Positions 9,044 to 16,696 of a stretch of DNA of 57,484 nucleotides are shown in pieces. Source of the DNA: Desulfonatronovibrio sp. (lineage in GTDB: Bacteria > Desulfobacterota > Desulfovibrionia > Desulfovibrionales > Desulfonatronovibrionaceae); NCBI GenBank assembly GCA_003566455.1, contig PXDF01000145.1, positions 1 through 57,484 of the forward strand. The letters run 5' to 3'. The number at the start of each line of letters is the position of its first letter. Position 1 is the first letter of the stretch. Under the pieces are notes generated by a model, which worked only from the letters and a program-made list of their open reading frames with translations, was not told where the DNA came from and ran no database searches. Both the position numbers and the translations under genes were made by a program.

Positions 9044-9123
9044 CAAGCCTGGCCTTGAAAAAAAGTTTAAGATGAATATGTTAAGACATGCTTGGGAGAA
9101 GCGGAATCCAGACAAGGAGGATT

Positions 9124-9342
9124 ATGCCTGTGAAAACCGTCAAGTTGATTGTTGTTTTGATTCTCAGCCTCGGGCTGGTGTTGATCACAGCACAGAATAC
9201 TGATCCTTTTGAAGCTCAATTCCTCTGGTTCAGGGCAGAGGTTCCAGCAATTCTGCTGTTGTTTCTAACAGCCGTGGGAGGATTTATTTTGGGACTGCTG
9301 GTGGCTCTAATCTCCGGGCTAAAGTCCAGATCAAGGTCATAA
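9124..9342 (+). CDS. LapA-domain (DUF1049) small membrane protein
   Basis: A 72-residue protein with two hydrophobic helices (about residues 4-22 and 38-62) separated by the AQNTDPFEAQFLWF turn, the hallmark of the LapA/DUF1049 family. In enterobacteria LapA helps regulate lipopolysaccharide assembly at the inner membrane; a general envelope role is inferred here. AAGGAGG sits just before ATG 9124, so I reject the longer frame opening at 9088. Confidence 0.78.
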   Translation: MPVKTVKLIVVLILSLGLVLITAQNTDPFEAQFLWFRAEVPAILLLFLTAVGGFILGLLVALISGLKSRSRS

Positions 9343-9411
9343 TAGAATTTGTCCCGGCGCAAAAGCTTTTTTTGTGATGTTTTTATTGGGGTATAATCAG
9401 AGGAGGAGGAC

Positions 9412-10365
9412 ATGAGCACTAATGCCTATCGCCATCGCAAGGTAGCTATCATTGGGACCGGACTTGTGGGCATGTCCTATGCCTATGCTTTGACCATCAA
9501 GGGACTGGTCAGGGAAATTGGTCTGGTCAACCGCACTCCGGCCAGAGCTGAGGGGGAGGCCATGGATCTCAGCCATGGTCTGCCTTTTGTTAAGCCAGTT
9601 GATATCCGGGCAGGTGGTTACAATATGTGCCGCGACGCCCAGATTGTGGTCATCACTGCCGGGGCCAGCCAGAAAAAGGGAGAAACCAGGCTGGATCTGC
9701 TCAAGCGCAATGTATCAATAATTGAGGAGGTTGTGCCCAGAATTCTGAAGTATAATCCAGACCCGATTCTGCTGATTGTCAGCAATCCAGTGGATATCCT
9801 GACATATATCGCCCTCAAAGTTTCCGGTCTCAAGCCCGGCAGGGTTATTGGATCTGGAACTGTTCTGGATACCATGCGTTTCCGCCACCTGCTTTCCACA
9901 CATTACAATGTGGATTCTCGCAACGTGCACGGCTATGTGATCGGTGAACACGGTGACAGCGAGGTGCTGGTCTGGAGCCGGGTGAATATTGCCGGGATCC
10001 CTCTGATTAATTATTGCCAGGCTTGCGGCAAATTCATTGAAGAAAAGAAAAAATCAATAGATGAGGACGTCCGCAACGCCGCCTACCATGTAATCGAAAA
10101 AAAACATTCCACTTACTATGCCATAGGCCTGGCCATGGTCCGGATCACTGAGGCCGTGCTTCTGAACCAGCAGAGCGTTCTCACGGTCAGCACATTAATG
10201 CGGGGAGAGTACGGCATGAAGGACGTCTGTCTTTCCCTGCCCAGCCTGGTGGGGTCCAATGGTGTCAGCCTGGTGCTGTCGAGTCCTTTGGATGAAAATG
10301 AAGAAGACGCGCTTCTCAATTCTGCCAGGATTCTCAGGGATGGTCTAAGTTCTGTGAATTACTAG
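9412..10365 (+). CDS. ldh: L-lactate dehydrogenase (NAD-dependent)
   Basis: A 317-residue soluble enzyme of the lactate/malate dehydrogenase family that would interconvert pyruvate and L-lactate with NAD(H). The Rossmann loop IIGTGLVGMS is at residues 14-23. The substrate loop reads GASQKKGETRLDLL: glutamine at the specificity position favours lactate, where malate dehydrogenases carry arginine. The catalytic histidine lies in YVIGEHGDSEV, and R in VLDTMRFR is the substrate-binding arginine region. AGGAGG precedes the ATG. It is convergent with the UbiB-family gene. Confidence 0.9.
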   Translation: MSTNAYRHRKVAIIGTGLVGMSYAYALTIKGLVREIGLVNRTPARAEGEAMDLSHGLPFVKPVDIRAGGYNMCRDAQIVVITAGASQKKGETRLDLLKRNVSIIEEVVPRILKYNPDPILLIVSNPVDILTYIALKVSGLKPGRVIGSGTVLDTMRFRHLLSTHYNVDSRNVHGYVIGEHGDSEVLVWSRVNIAGIPLINYCQACGKFIEEKKKSIDEDVRNAAYHVIEKKHSTYYAIGLAMVRITEAVLLNQQSVLTVSTLMRGEYGMKDVCLSLPSLVGSNGVSLVLSSPLDENEEDALLNSARILRDGLSSVNY

Positions 10366-10402
10366 AAACCTGAATTAAGTCTGAAAGATGCTGGTCTGGG
10401 AG

Positions 10403-11953
10403 CTATCTCATGGCCATCCACAAACGAATGGCCCCCAGGAAGAACAGAATTCCAGCCAGGACTCGGCTGAAGGATAGCTCCAGAAGCAGGATAAAGAACG
10501 CTCCGGCCATAAGAAGAATGGCCATGCCAACTGGACGCATAAAGGCCCGGATGTATTCGTCTATTGATTCAAGAGTGTTGCGCGAAAGGCGAACCTTGAG
10601 GTTGCCTTCGCTCATTTCCGTTATTACTGTCTTGACCCGCCTCATGGTCAGGGGGAGGGCGACAATCTCCCTTTTTGCCGATGATATAAGGCCATCCTCC
10701 ATGCCCAGGGCTTCTGGAAGCTTATCCTTGAGCACCGGCAGGATATCTTTAACCCCGTTGAAATTTTCTATATAGGTTGTGCCCAGTCCTTCGATAAGGG
10801 TGCTGGCCCGCATGACAAATACAACTTCCTGGGGCAGCTTGAAGGGAAAATCCTTCATTGAATCCATGACCTCAAAGGCCAGGGCCTGCATGCTTGCCGC
10901 GCTTAGGTTCACATTGCTGAAGATATCAAACATGCGTTCAGCGAATTCCTGGATTTGGACCGGGGGAGCAGTGGCTGTGATCAGGCCCAGCCGCTCGCAG
11001 GCGGATGTAAATAATTCAAAATCACGCTCATTGGCTGCTTTGAGCAGTTCAATCATGGCCACTCTGGTGGAATTGGGCAGACGTTTGACCATCCCGAAAT
11101 CCAGGATCATCAAAGAGGCATCTTTCCGGACCAGGATATTTCCGGGATGCGGGTCAGCGTGGAAAAGTCCTTTGACCAGCATCTGCTGCGTATACCAGGA
11201 GATCAGGTTTTCCATGACCTGGGCATAGGAGATGCCCATGCTATTCAATCCATTCTTGTCATCAACGCGCAGACCCCGTTCAAAGCTCATGACCAGAGCG
11301 TCATGGCTGCAGTATTCCGGGTAATATTCCGGCATGTATATGTTGGGGTGCTGGTAGGCATCCTTGAACTTGCGCAGGTTATCCAGCTCTATGGCCATGT
11401 CCACCTCCTTGACGATCATGGCCGAAAACTCGTTGAGCACGGCTTCCAGGGAATTACGGGTAAGCTTGCTGAAAAAAGGCTGGAACAGCGTGAGAAAAAA
11501 ACGCAGAATGCGGACATCCACCCTGACCCGGTTTTCGATATCCAGACGGCGGATTTTTACAGCCACCAGGGTGCCATCCTCAAGCCTGGCCCTGTGGACC
11601 TGACCAATGGAAGCGCTGGCTATGGGTTTTGCTTCAAAAGAAGCAAAAGGGGATACAGGGCCAAAAGCCCTTTGATGCATTATCCACAAATCCTGTTCCG
11701 GCATGGGAGCTACTTCATCGTGAATGGCGCGCAATTCCCGGAGGTATTCCTGGCTGAAAAAATCAGCCCGGGTGGCCAGGACCTGAGCCAGTTTGATAAA
11801 ACTTACACCCAGATCCAGAATAATTTCCTTGAGTTTCTCGGGTGAAAGAGGGGATAATCCCAGGAAACTTTTTTTCTGCATACAGATGACAAAGATAGTC
11901 AGCAGAAAACGAAAAGCCTTAATTGCCCGCAAAGGGTGATAGTACTCAAACAT
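10403..11953 (-). CDS. ABC1/UbiB/AarF-family atypical kinase
   Basis: A 516-residue protein kinase-like protein. The family-specific KxGQ-like segment is FIKLAQVLATR, followed by the alanine-rich loop PIASASIGQVHRA that replaces the usual glycine-rich loop, the ATP-binding lysine in VAVKIRR, the catalytic HADPHPGNILV and the metal-binding LDFGMV. Two hydrophobic helices lie at the C-terminus. UbiB/Coq8 homologues support quinone biosynthesis through ATPase activity. Its start overlaps the stop of the upstream small helical gene by eight bases, so the two are translationally coupled. ATG 11953 is preferred over one at 11977. Confidence 0.85.
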   Translation of the reverse strand: MFEYYHPLRAIKAFRFLLTIFVICMQKKSFLGLSPLSPEKLKEIILDLGVSFIKLAQVLATRADFFSQEYLRELRAIHDEVAPMPEQDLWIMHQRAFGPVSPFASFEAKPIASASIGQVHRARLEDGTLVAVKIRRLDIENRVRVDVRILRFFLTLFQPFFSKLTRNSLEAVLNEFSAMIVKEVDMAIELDNLRKFKDAYQHPNIYMPEYYPEYCSHDALVMSFERGLRVDDKNGLNSMGISYAQVMENLISWYTQQMLVKGLFHADPHPGNILVRKDASLMILDFGMVKRLPNSTRVAMIELLKAANERDFELFTSACERLGLITATAPPVQIQEFAERMFDIFSNVNLSAASMQALAFEVMDSMKDFPFKLPQEVVFVMRASTLIEGLGTTYIENFNGVKDILPVLKDKLPEALGMEDGLISSAKREIVALPLTMRRVKTVITEMSEGNLKVRLSRNTLESIDEYIRAFMRPVGMAILLMAGAFFILLLELSFSRVLAGILFFLGAIRLWMAMR

Positions 11954-12236
11954 CTTTGCTCTTAAGCAATTTCTCAAGCTCTTTTTTTAGTTCCTTCAGG
12001 TCATCTCTGGTTGCCAGATCGAGATCTCTGACTGCTTCCCTGACTTTTTCACTGATCAATCTCTCCAGATTTTCTTTATCCCTGGGCATGCCCTGTTCTT
12101 TATCCTGGAGAAATTTTCTGCCCTGTTCACAGCTGTGTTGGACTGTTTTTTTAAATTCAATGAATTGTTCTTCAATCTTTTCCTTTGCCAGGGAAATCAT
12201 TCCCAGACTCAGATAGAAAATGTCATTCTTTCGCAT
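11946..12236 (-). CDS. Small helical phasin-like protein
   Basis: A 96-residue, charged, coiled-coil protein (LISEKVREAVRDLDLATRDD and similar) resembling the short phasin-like or PhaF-like proteins found next to UbiB-family kinases. There is no signal peptide, although the N-terminal YLSLGMISLAKEKIEEQ segment is amphipathic. It overlaps the start of the UbiB-family gene by eight bases, which suggests co-translation and a shared task. No specific function can be assigned. Confidence 0.7.
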   Translation of the reverse strand: MRKNDIFYLSLGMISLAKEKIEEQFIEFKKTVQHSCEQGRKFLQDKEQGMPRDKENLERLISEKVREAVRDLDLATRDDLKELKKELEKLLKSKDV

Positions 12237-12283
12237 GGCATTGGCCTTTTTTTATTTGGTTAAGGTTTTGATGAATACCAACA

Positions 12284-12412
12284 TTGAGCGATTTTTCTAT
12301 GTCATTGCGAGGGAAGCGAAGCATTCTCAGTCATTTATTATTAGATTGCCACGCACCCTTCGGGTTCTCGCAATGACAGGCTTATCAAACAGTTACAGGA
12401 AAAATAGCTCAC
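12284..12412. repeat. Palindromic MITE-like repeat, copy A
   Basis: Outer inverted ends TTGAGCGATTTTTC and GAAAAATAGCTCA flank an inner perfect inverted repeat, TGTCATTGCGAG (12300-12311) and CTCGCAATGACA (12367-12378). A second copy with the same flanks but another inner stem lies at 38306-38453. It carries no coding potential and is probably a non-autonomous palindromic element. It sits in the 458-base gap between the phasin-like gene and the cytochrome gene. Confidence 0.75.
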
Positions 12413-12612
12413 TTCAGGGAATTTTGTCATAATCTTCTGTTCCAGCTCTGTAATGTCCTGAAAACATGGTTATTGGAAATGAACCGAGGTTTTTGTGTCC
12501 AGATAATTATTAAGCCTGCAAAGCAATATAATTAATTCAATTGTAGAATAAATTCTTTAGTTGTCAATGTCGGCATAACTTGCTGGATCATTAATAGAAG
12601 CATCAATTTTGC

Positions 12613-12643
12613 TTGACAGGGTTATCAATCATGTCCTAGCTAT
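12613..12643 (+). promoter_or_regulatory. Candidate sigma-70 promoter of the cytochrome gene
   Basis: TTGACA (12613-12618) and TAGCTAT (from 12637) are separated by 18 bases, about 50 bases upstream of the cytochrome start. The -35 box is perfect and the -10 box is weak, so this is a plausible but unproven promoter. Confidence 0.4.
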
Positions 12644-12694
12644 AAAACATTGTTCTATACGTCACAATGTTTAATAATAAGGAGGTTAGCGGTA

Positions 12695-13129
12695 ATGAAA
12701 AGGTCCTTGGTTATTGGCGCGCTATTCATTTTTGTTCTGGGTTTCCTGGTGATTCCCACTCTTTATGCTGGTTTGACCTATCAGCATGAAGGCAACTACC
12801 CAGATGATATGATGTTGTATCCCCCCTTAGAGTATGAAGAAAAGTATGGCAAAAAGAGATTGGCCCCTGTGCCTTTCTCACATGATGTCCATTTTGAATA
12901 TAGCTGTGACGTCTGCCACCATACCGGGGACACCTTTATGGGCTGTATGGAATTCGGCTGTCATGACATGGCTGAAAATGAGCCTGTTACCAATGTCATC
13001 ATAGCTGGAACCCGCATGCAGGGTGATATCTACTATTTTGAGGACGCTTACCATCAGATGTGCATGATGGGTTGTCATATGGAAGAAGAAAACGCTCCCA
13101 CGACTTGCATTGGCTGTCACCAACGTTAA
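12695..13129 (+). CDS. Tetrahaem class III cytochrome c3-like protein
   Basis: A 144-residue periplasmic cytochrome. An N-terminal signal peptide (hydrophobic residues 7-22, ending PTLYAG) is followed by four haem-attachment motifs: CDVCH, CMEFGCH (four spacer residues), CMMGCH (three spacer residues) and CIGCH. Histidines in FSHDVHF and DAYHQ are likely sixth ligands. Expanded CX4CH motifs are typical of class III cytochromes; CX3CH is less usual. The role would be electron transfer between periplasmic hydrogenases or dehydrogenases and membrane complexes. ATG 12695 has GGAGG upstream; the frame opening at 12650 has none. Confidence 0.83.
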   Translation: MKRSLVIGALFIFVLGFLVIPTLYAGLTYQHEGNYPDDMMLYPPLEYEEKYGKKRLAPVPFSHDVHFEYSCDVCHHTGDTFMGCMEFGCHDMAENEPVTNVIIAGTRMQGDIYYFEDAYHQMCMMGCHMEEENAPTTCIGCHQR

Positions 13130-13446
13130 GTTGTCCTTTTTCCTGCCGGACGAGAGATGTTTTTTTGAAGGTTTCTGTTCCTCCTAAGCCGATCAACTGG
13201 ACGCTCTCCTTCCGCGATAATTTTACTCTGTCATCAACGCCACCGGCTCAGCCGGTGGCTTGCTGAGCCCTTGGGGCTTTTGTTGACTTTCCCCTGATGA
13301 GCAACCATTCACAGCTTCCCTTAACAGGGTGAAAATCTCCCGATTGCTGCGTCGCTTCTCCTTTCACTTGGAATTTTTGAACGCCCTGCTGAATATGGAC
13401 TTTTTCAACACTGTTACTTACTGAAAAAACTGAAAATCAGACTGCC
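13130..13446. other. Intergenic stretch with a short GC-rich hairpin
   Basis: No gene is seen. A perfect inverted repeat, GCCACCGGC-TCA-GCCGGTGGC, spans 13239-13259. It has no U-tract, so it is more like a REP-type palindrome than a terminator, although it lies 110 bases after the cytochrome stop. Confidence 0.5.
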
Positions 13447-14460
13447 GTGATCAGAAATATTATCCAGACAGGTCTTGGATCATGCTATGATCTTCACGGA
13501 AATGTGATTCCCTGTTTTGATGCTGGACAGGATGCCTCCTTTCATATTGGTTGCCCCTGGCCTGATCCAAGGTTTTCCATTCTGGATGATGACCTGGTCA
13601 GGGATGAGCTTACAGGGCTAATCTGGACACGCAAGGCTAACTTTTTTGACTTTCCCCTGACCTGGGATGAGGCCCTGCATGTAGTCGTAGCAATGAACTC
13701 TGGTTCTTTTGCCGGATATCGGGACTGGAGACTCCCTACCAGAAGAGAGATGCGCTCCATTGTATCTCATGGCCATGCAAAGCCGGCCCTGCCTCCGGAC
13801 CACCCTTTTACAGATGTTTTTCTTGGCTGGTACTGGACATCCACTACCTCTGCAATGTCCCCGGCCCATGCCTGGTATGTGCATCTGGAAGGCGCAAGAA
13901 TGTTTTACGGCGGCAAAGAACAGAGATATCTGTCCTGGCCGGTCCGGGGGGGATCGGACCTTATCCCCAGAACTGGGCAGCAAAAGTGCTTTGACAGCAG
14001 AGGTCAAAAGATTCCATGTTCAGGCACAGGTCAGGATCCTGAAACAGGAAGGGGTCAGTCCTGGCCTGAACCGAGATTTTCCAGGCAGGGCGGCGAAATC
14101 CTGGATCGCCTGACTAATCTGGTCTGGCATGATCCCGGTGGTTTTCAAACCAGAGCCCTGAGCTGGGAACAGGCCCTTGAGGCTGTTGAGAAAGCAAAGG
14201 GAAATGCTGGATGGAGATTACCCAATATCAACGAGCTTGAATCTCTGGTGGATGCTTCCGCTCACTCACCTGCCCTGCCCATTAACCACCCTTTTACAGG
14301 ACTGAATGACGGGTACTGGTCCTCAACTACAAGTTTTTTTGAGCCTGACTGGGCTTATGTTCTGTATCTGAACAAGGGGGCTGTCGGGGTTGGTTTCAAG
14401 CCGGGACCTGAATTTCATGTCTGGCCGGTGCGAAGCCGGGACCAGCATGAGGTTTTTTAA
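13447..14460 (+). CDS. Tandem DUF1566 (Lcl C-terminal-like) protein
   Basis: A 337-residue protein made of two homologous halves. Each begins with a CYD/CFD..G..IPC segment, followed by an R(D)xLTxLxW motif (LTGLIWTRKA and LTNLVWHDPG), a WRLP(T/N) motif, and a closing WxSTT...WPVR segment. This is the DUF1566 domain, related to adhesive or sugar-binding tips in other bacteria. There are no catalytic residues that I recognise. No signal peptide is visible from the GTG at 13447 and the ribosome-binding site is weak, so the start and the cellular location are uncertain. Confidence 0.78.
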   Translation: MIRNIIQTGLGSCYDLHGNVIPCFDAGQDASFHIGCPWPDPRFSILDDDLVRDELTGLIWTRKANFFDFPLTWDEALHVVVAMNSGSFAGYRDWRLPTRREMRSIVSHGHAKPALPPDHPFTDVFLGWYWTSTTSAMSPAHAWYVHLEGARMFYGGKEQRYLSWPVRGGSDLIPRTGQQKCFDSRGQKIPCSGTGQDPETGRGQSWPEPRFSRQGGEILDRLTNLVWHDPGGFQTRALSWEQALEAVEKAKGNAGWRLPNINELESLVDASAHSPALPINHPFTGLNDGYWSSTTSFFEPDWAYVLYLNKGAVGVGFKPGPEFHVWPVRSRDQHEVF

Positions 14461-15011
14461 AAATCGTCGATTCAGAATAACCCTTTTCAGATGCGCCTGC
14501 CTAAAGTCGGAATGCAAGTCTTTCAGGAAAAAATAAGCGTCCAGCTCTTTGTTTTTACTGACACCTGACGCCTGCTTCCTGACCCCTGAGACTGCAAAAT
14601 TAGTTTTTGCAGTTAAATCTTTTCAAGTAATGCTATTTATTCTTGGTCAAATTGCTCAGGCAGGGCCAATCCTGATTGTCTGCGGCACCATGCCAAATTT
14701 TTCTCCCAGAGGTTTATACCTTGCCCTATCGCAACCCTCTGATTTTTAAGCAATTTGTCTTTTAAGCTCTGTGATTGCAACATAACTTGCCGGGTTTCAC
14801 ATCATATCAATCTGATTAATTCAGCAGATTGAATCCGCGTTAAAAAAATAAATTTTTTTGGTCATTTGATCTAAGTCAAGGCGCCAGATTTGAGAAACAG
14901 TCATACAGGTCTTGCGCGGCCTGGACAATCAGGGGACGTTTTTAAAGACAGCCCGCTGAGTTTTTCAAAAAGCCCGCAAAAATATAATTCAAACCCAGGG
15001 AGAATATAATT
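14461..15011. other. Intergenic stretch with CCTGAC-type repeats and a hairpin
   Basis: No gene is seen. Bases 14558-14590 are a short degenerate tandem of CTGACxCCTGACGCC type. Directly after it, 14591-14613 is a hairpin ACTGCAAAA-TTAGT-TTTTGCAGT followed by TAAATCTTTT, a possible weak terminator for the DUF1566 gene. Further on, an AT-rich stretch carries the 14-bp operator described separately. Confidence 0.5.
14866..14879 (+). promoter_or_regulatory. HcpR-like operator before the ferredoxin-type gene
   Basis: TTGATCTAAGTCAA, a palindrome with one mismatch, differs by a single base from the operator in the hcp/hcpR gap. It lies 132 bases before the ferredoxin-type gene start. It is probably bound by the Crp/Fnr-family regulator encoded at 20763. 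Confidence 0.65.
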
Positions 15012-15821
15012 ATGACCAAAGAATTGCGAGATATCGTTGAGATTGATGAGGAATTGTGTGATGGTTGCGGATTGTGCGTACCCGGTTGCGCTGAGGGAGC
15101 CATTGAAATCCGTGACAATAAAGCCAGATTGGTAGCTGATAAATTTTGTGACGGCCTGGGCGCCTGTCTGGGTCATTGCCCCAGAGGTGCAATTAAAGTT
15201 ATCAAACGTCAGGCTGATGCCTTTGACCAGGAAGCCGTGGAACAGCGACTGGAGGAGATTGATCTGGCAAATCAAACGGCTGCCGGGCAGACGGAAAAAT
15301 TATCCAGGCTGGGCTGCGGATGTCCAGGATCGGCCATGTCCACTTTTGCTCCAGCCAAAGATGAAACAGGTGTTAAAGAAAATTTCCAAGTCCAGTCAGC
15401 CCTGACCCACTGGCCGGTACAGATTCGCCTGATCCCGCCCCATGCCCCGTTTCTCAGGGGCGCGGATCTTCTGGTGGCAGCTGATTGCGCGCCTGCAGCC
15501 TATCCGGCCCTGCACCATGAACTGTTGCCTGGAAAAGTGATCATGCTGGGTTGTCCCAAATTTGATGACACTCAGGAGTATCTGCTTCGATTCATTGAGA
15601 TTTTCAAGCAGGCCGGGGTAAGCAGCGTGACAGTGCTGTCCATGGAGGTTCCATGTTGCGCCGGGCTGGCAGGGATTGTTCGCCAGGCAATATTATTGTC
15701 CGGCCAGAAAATTCCGTTTCAGGAAATTATTGTTTCCCGGCAGGGCGAGATCCTCACTGAACCCAGAGGTATGAATCCATTGTCAGGGGTTTTTCAGCCT
15801 GCCAACGAGCAGCTGTTGTAA
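15012..15821 (+). CDS. Ferredoxin-domain Fe-S protein (FrdX-like)
   Basis: A 269-residue cytoplasmic protein. The N-terminal 60 residues hold two Fe-S binding motifs, CDGCGLCVPGC and CDGLGACLGHCP. The C-terminal two thirds carry further cysteines in GCGCPGS, AADCAP, MLGCPKFDD and VPCCAGL. In Desulfovibrio a ferredoxin-type gene called frdX is controlled together with hcp by HcpR; the shared operator upstream makes this gene the likely counterpart. It could supply electrons to the hybrid cluster protein. The function of the C-terminal domain is not known to me. Confidence 0.8.
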   Translation: MTKELRDIVEIDEELCDGCGLCVPGCAEGAIEIRDNKARLVADKFCDGLGACLGHCPRGAIKVIKRQADAFDQEAVEQRLEEIDLANQTAAGQTEKLSRLGCGCPGSAMSTFAPAKDETGVKENFQVQSALTHWPVQIRLIPPHAPFLRGADLLVAADCAPAAYPALHHELLPGKVIMLGCPKFDDTQEYLLRFIEIFKQAGVSSVTVLSMEVPCCAGLAGIVRQAILLSGQKIPFQEIIVSRQGEILTEPRGMNPLSGVFQPANEQLL

Positions 15822-16003
15822 TTGTTTTTACGTAATGTTGAAAATCACAGGCCAGATGAATATGTTCTTGAAAATCCATTGGCTGGATTTTTGGAGATAA
15901 GAGCTGTTTATCCAGAGGCATAAAGACGGCTGTCAACCTGGACTCGCGTTTCGATTTTGATTTTCGCGCCATGATATGAGTTATAACCAGTAAGGAGAAA
16001 GTC

Positions 16004-16318
16004 ATGAAAAAGGTTAATCTTTATGAAGCAAGCGGATTCAAGGAATTGGGGATGAAGACGTTTCTGGTGCATGATTCCCCATATTTTAAAATCTTGAATT
16101 TTAATTTCAAGGCTGGTCAACAATTGCCTATTCATTCACATGACATCGAGGGCCAGCTTTCCATCGTAGTTCTGGAGGGAGAGGGAGAGTTTCTGGCCCA
16201 GGACAAGACCCTGCCAGCCAGAGCAGGGGACGTTCTGGTTTGCGATATCAGCTTGCCGCACGGCATAAGGGCCAACAGTGACATGCGAACCCTGGTGACC
16301 ATCGCTCCGCCCATATAA
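16004..16318 (+). CDS. Small cupin-domain protein
   Basis: A 104-residue single-domain cupin. The first motif is seen as PIHSHDIEGQLSIVVLEGEG, with histidines and glutamate as potential metal ligands, and the second as PARAGDVLVCDISLPHGI. Proteins of this kind bind a metal and act as small enzymes or sensors; the substrate cannot be read from sequence. AAGGAG lies before the ATG. The gene stands alone, 182 bases after the ferredoxin-type gene and convergent with a small ferredoxin gene. Confidence 0.8.
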   Translation: MKKVNLYEASGFKELGMKTFLVHDSPYFKILNFNFKAGQQLPIHSHDIEGQLSIVVLEGEGEFLAQDKTLPARAGDVLVCDISLPHGIRANSDMRTLVTIAPPI

Positions 16319-16380
16319 GGACAATATGCCAAGCCAGGCGGGATTTCTGGGGCACAGCTCCACTGGCCCGCCTGGTCAAA

Positions 16381-16578
16381 CTATTCTACCCAGCTGATAC
16401 ATTCCACAGGGCATGAATCAATGGCTTCCTGAATAAGCTTTTCCGGACCGCCTTCAGACATTATTACGCTTGATTTTCCCAGTTCAGCGTCCAGTTTGAA
16501 CACCTGGGGGCAGATAGATTCACAGGTGCCGCAGCCGATGCACTCATCCTGATCCAATGTAACTCTTTTACTCATCAT
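16381..16578 (-). CDS. Single-cluster [4Fe-4S] ferredoxin
   Basis: A 65-residue acidic ferredoxin. CIGCGTCESICP supplies three cysteines and a fourth lies in DSCPVE, the arrangement of Desulfovibrio-type monocluster ferredoxins. It is a soluble low-potential electron carrier. The start is one of two adjacent ATG codons with AAGGA upstream. It lies downstream of the nrfHA terminator, so it probably has its own promoter. Confidence 0.9.
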   Translation of the reverse strand: MMSKRVTLDQDECIGCGTCESICPQVFKLDAELGKSSVIMSEGGPEKLIQEAIDSCPVECISWVE

Positions 16579-16610
16579 TATTTTCCTTTCAAAGGCGGCT
16601 TCAGATCCAT

Positions 16611-16646
16611 AAAAAGCCCGGCCCGTGTATACAGGCCAGGCTTTTT
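16611..16646 (-). terminator. Intrinsic terminator after nrfHA
   Basis: On the minus strand, AAAAAGCCTGGCCTG pairs with CGGGCCGGGCTTTTT to make a hairpin with a T-run, 50 bases after the nrfA stop. Symmetric A and T runs mean it may work in both directions. Confidence 0.75.
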
Positions 16647-16696
16647 AACTCGGGAAGCGTGGTATTTTTGTCAAAACAAAATATGTTGATCTGTTT

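Noticed and set aside
12300-12378. Palindromic repeat considered as a CRISPR unit
   Set aside because: Only one unit at this place, no regular spacers and no cas genes.
13239-13259. GC-rich hairpin as terminator of the cytochrome gene
   Set aside because: No T-run follows and it is 110 bases after the stop; kept only as a note.
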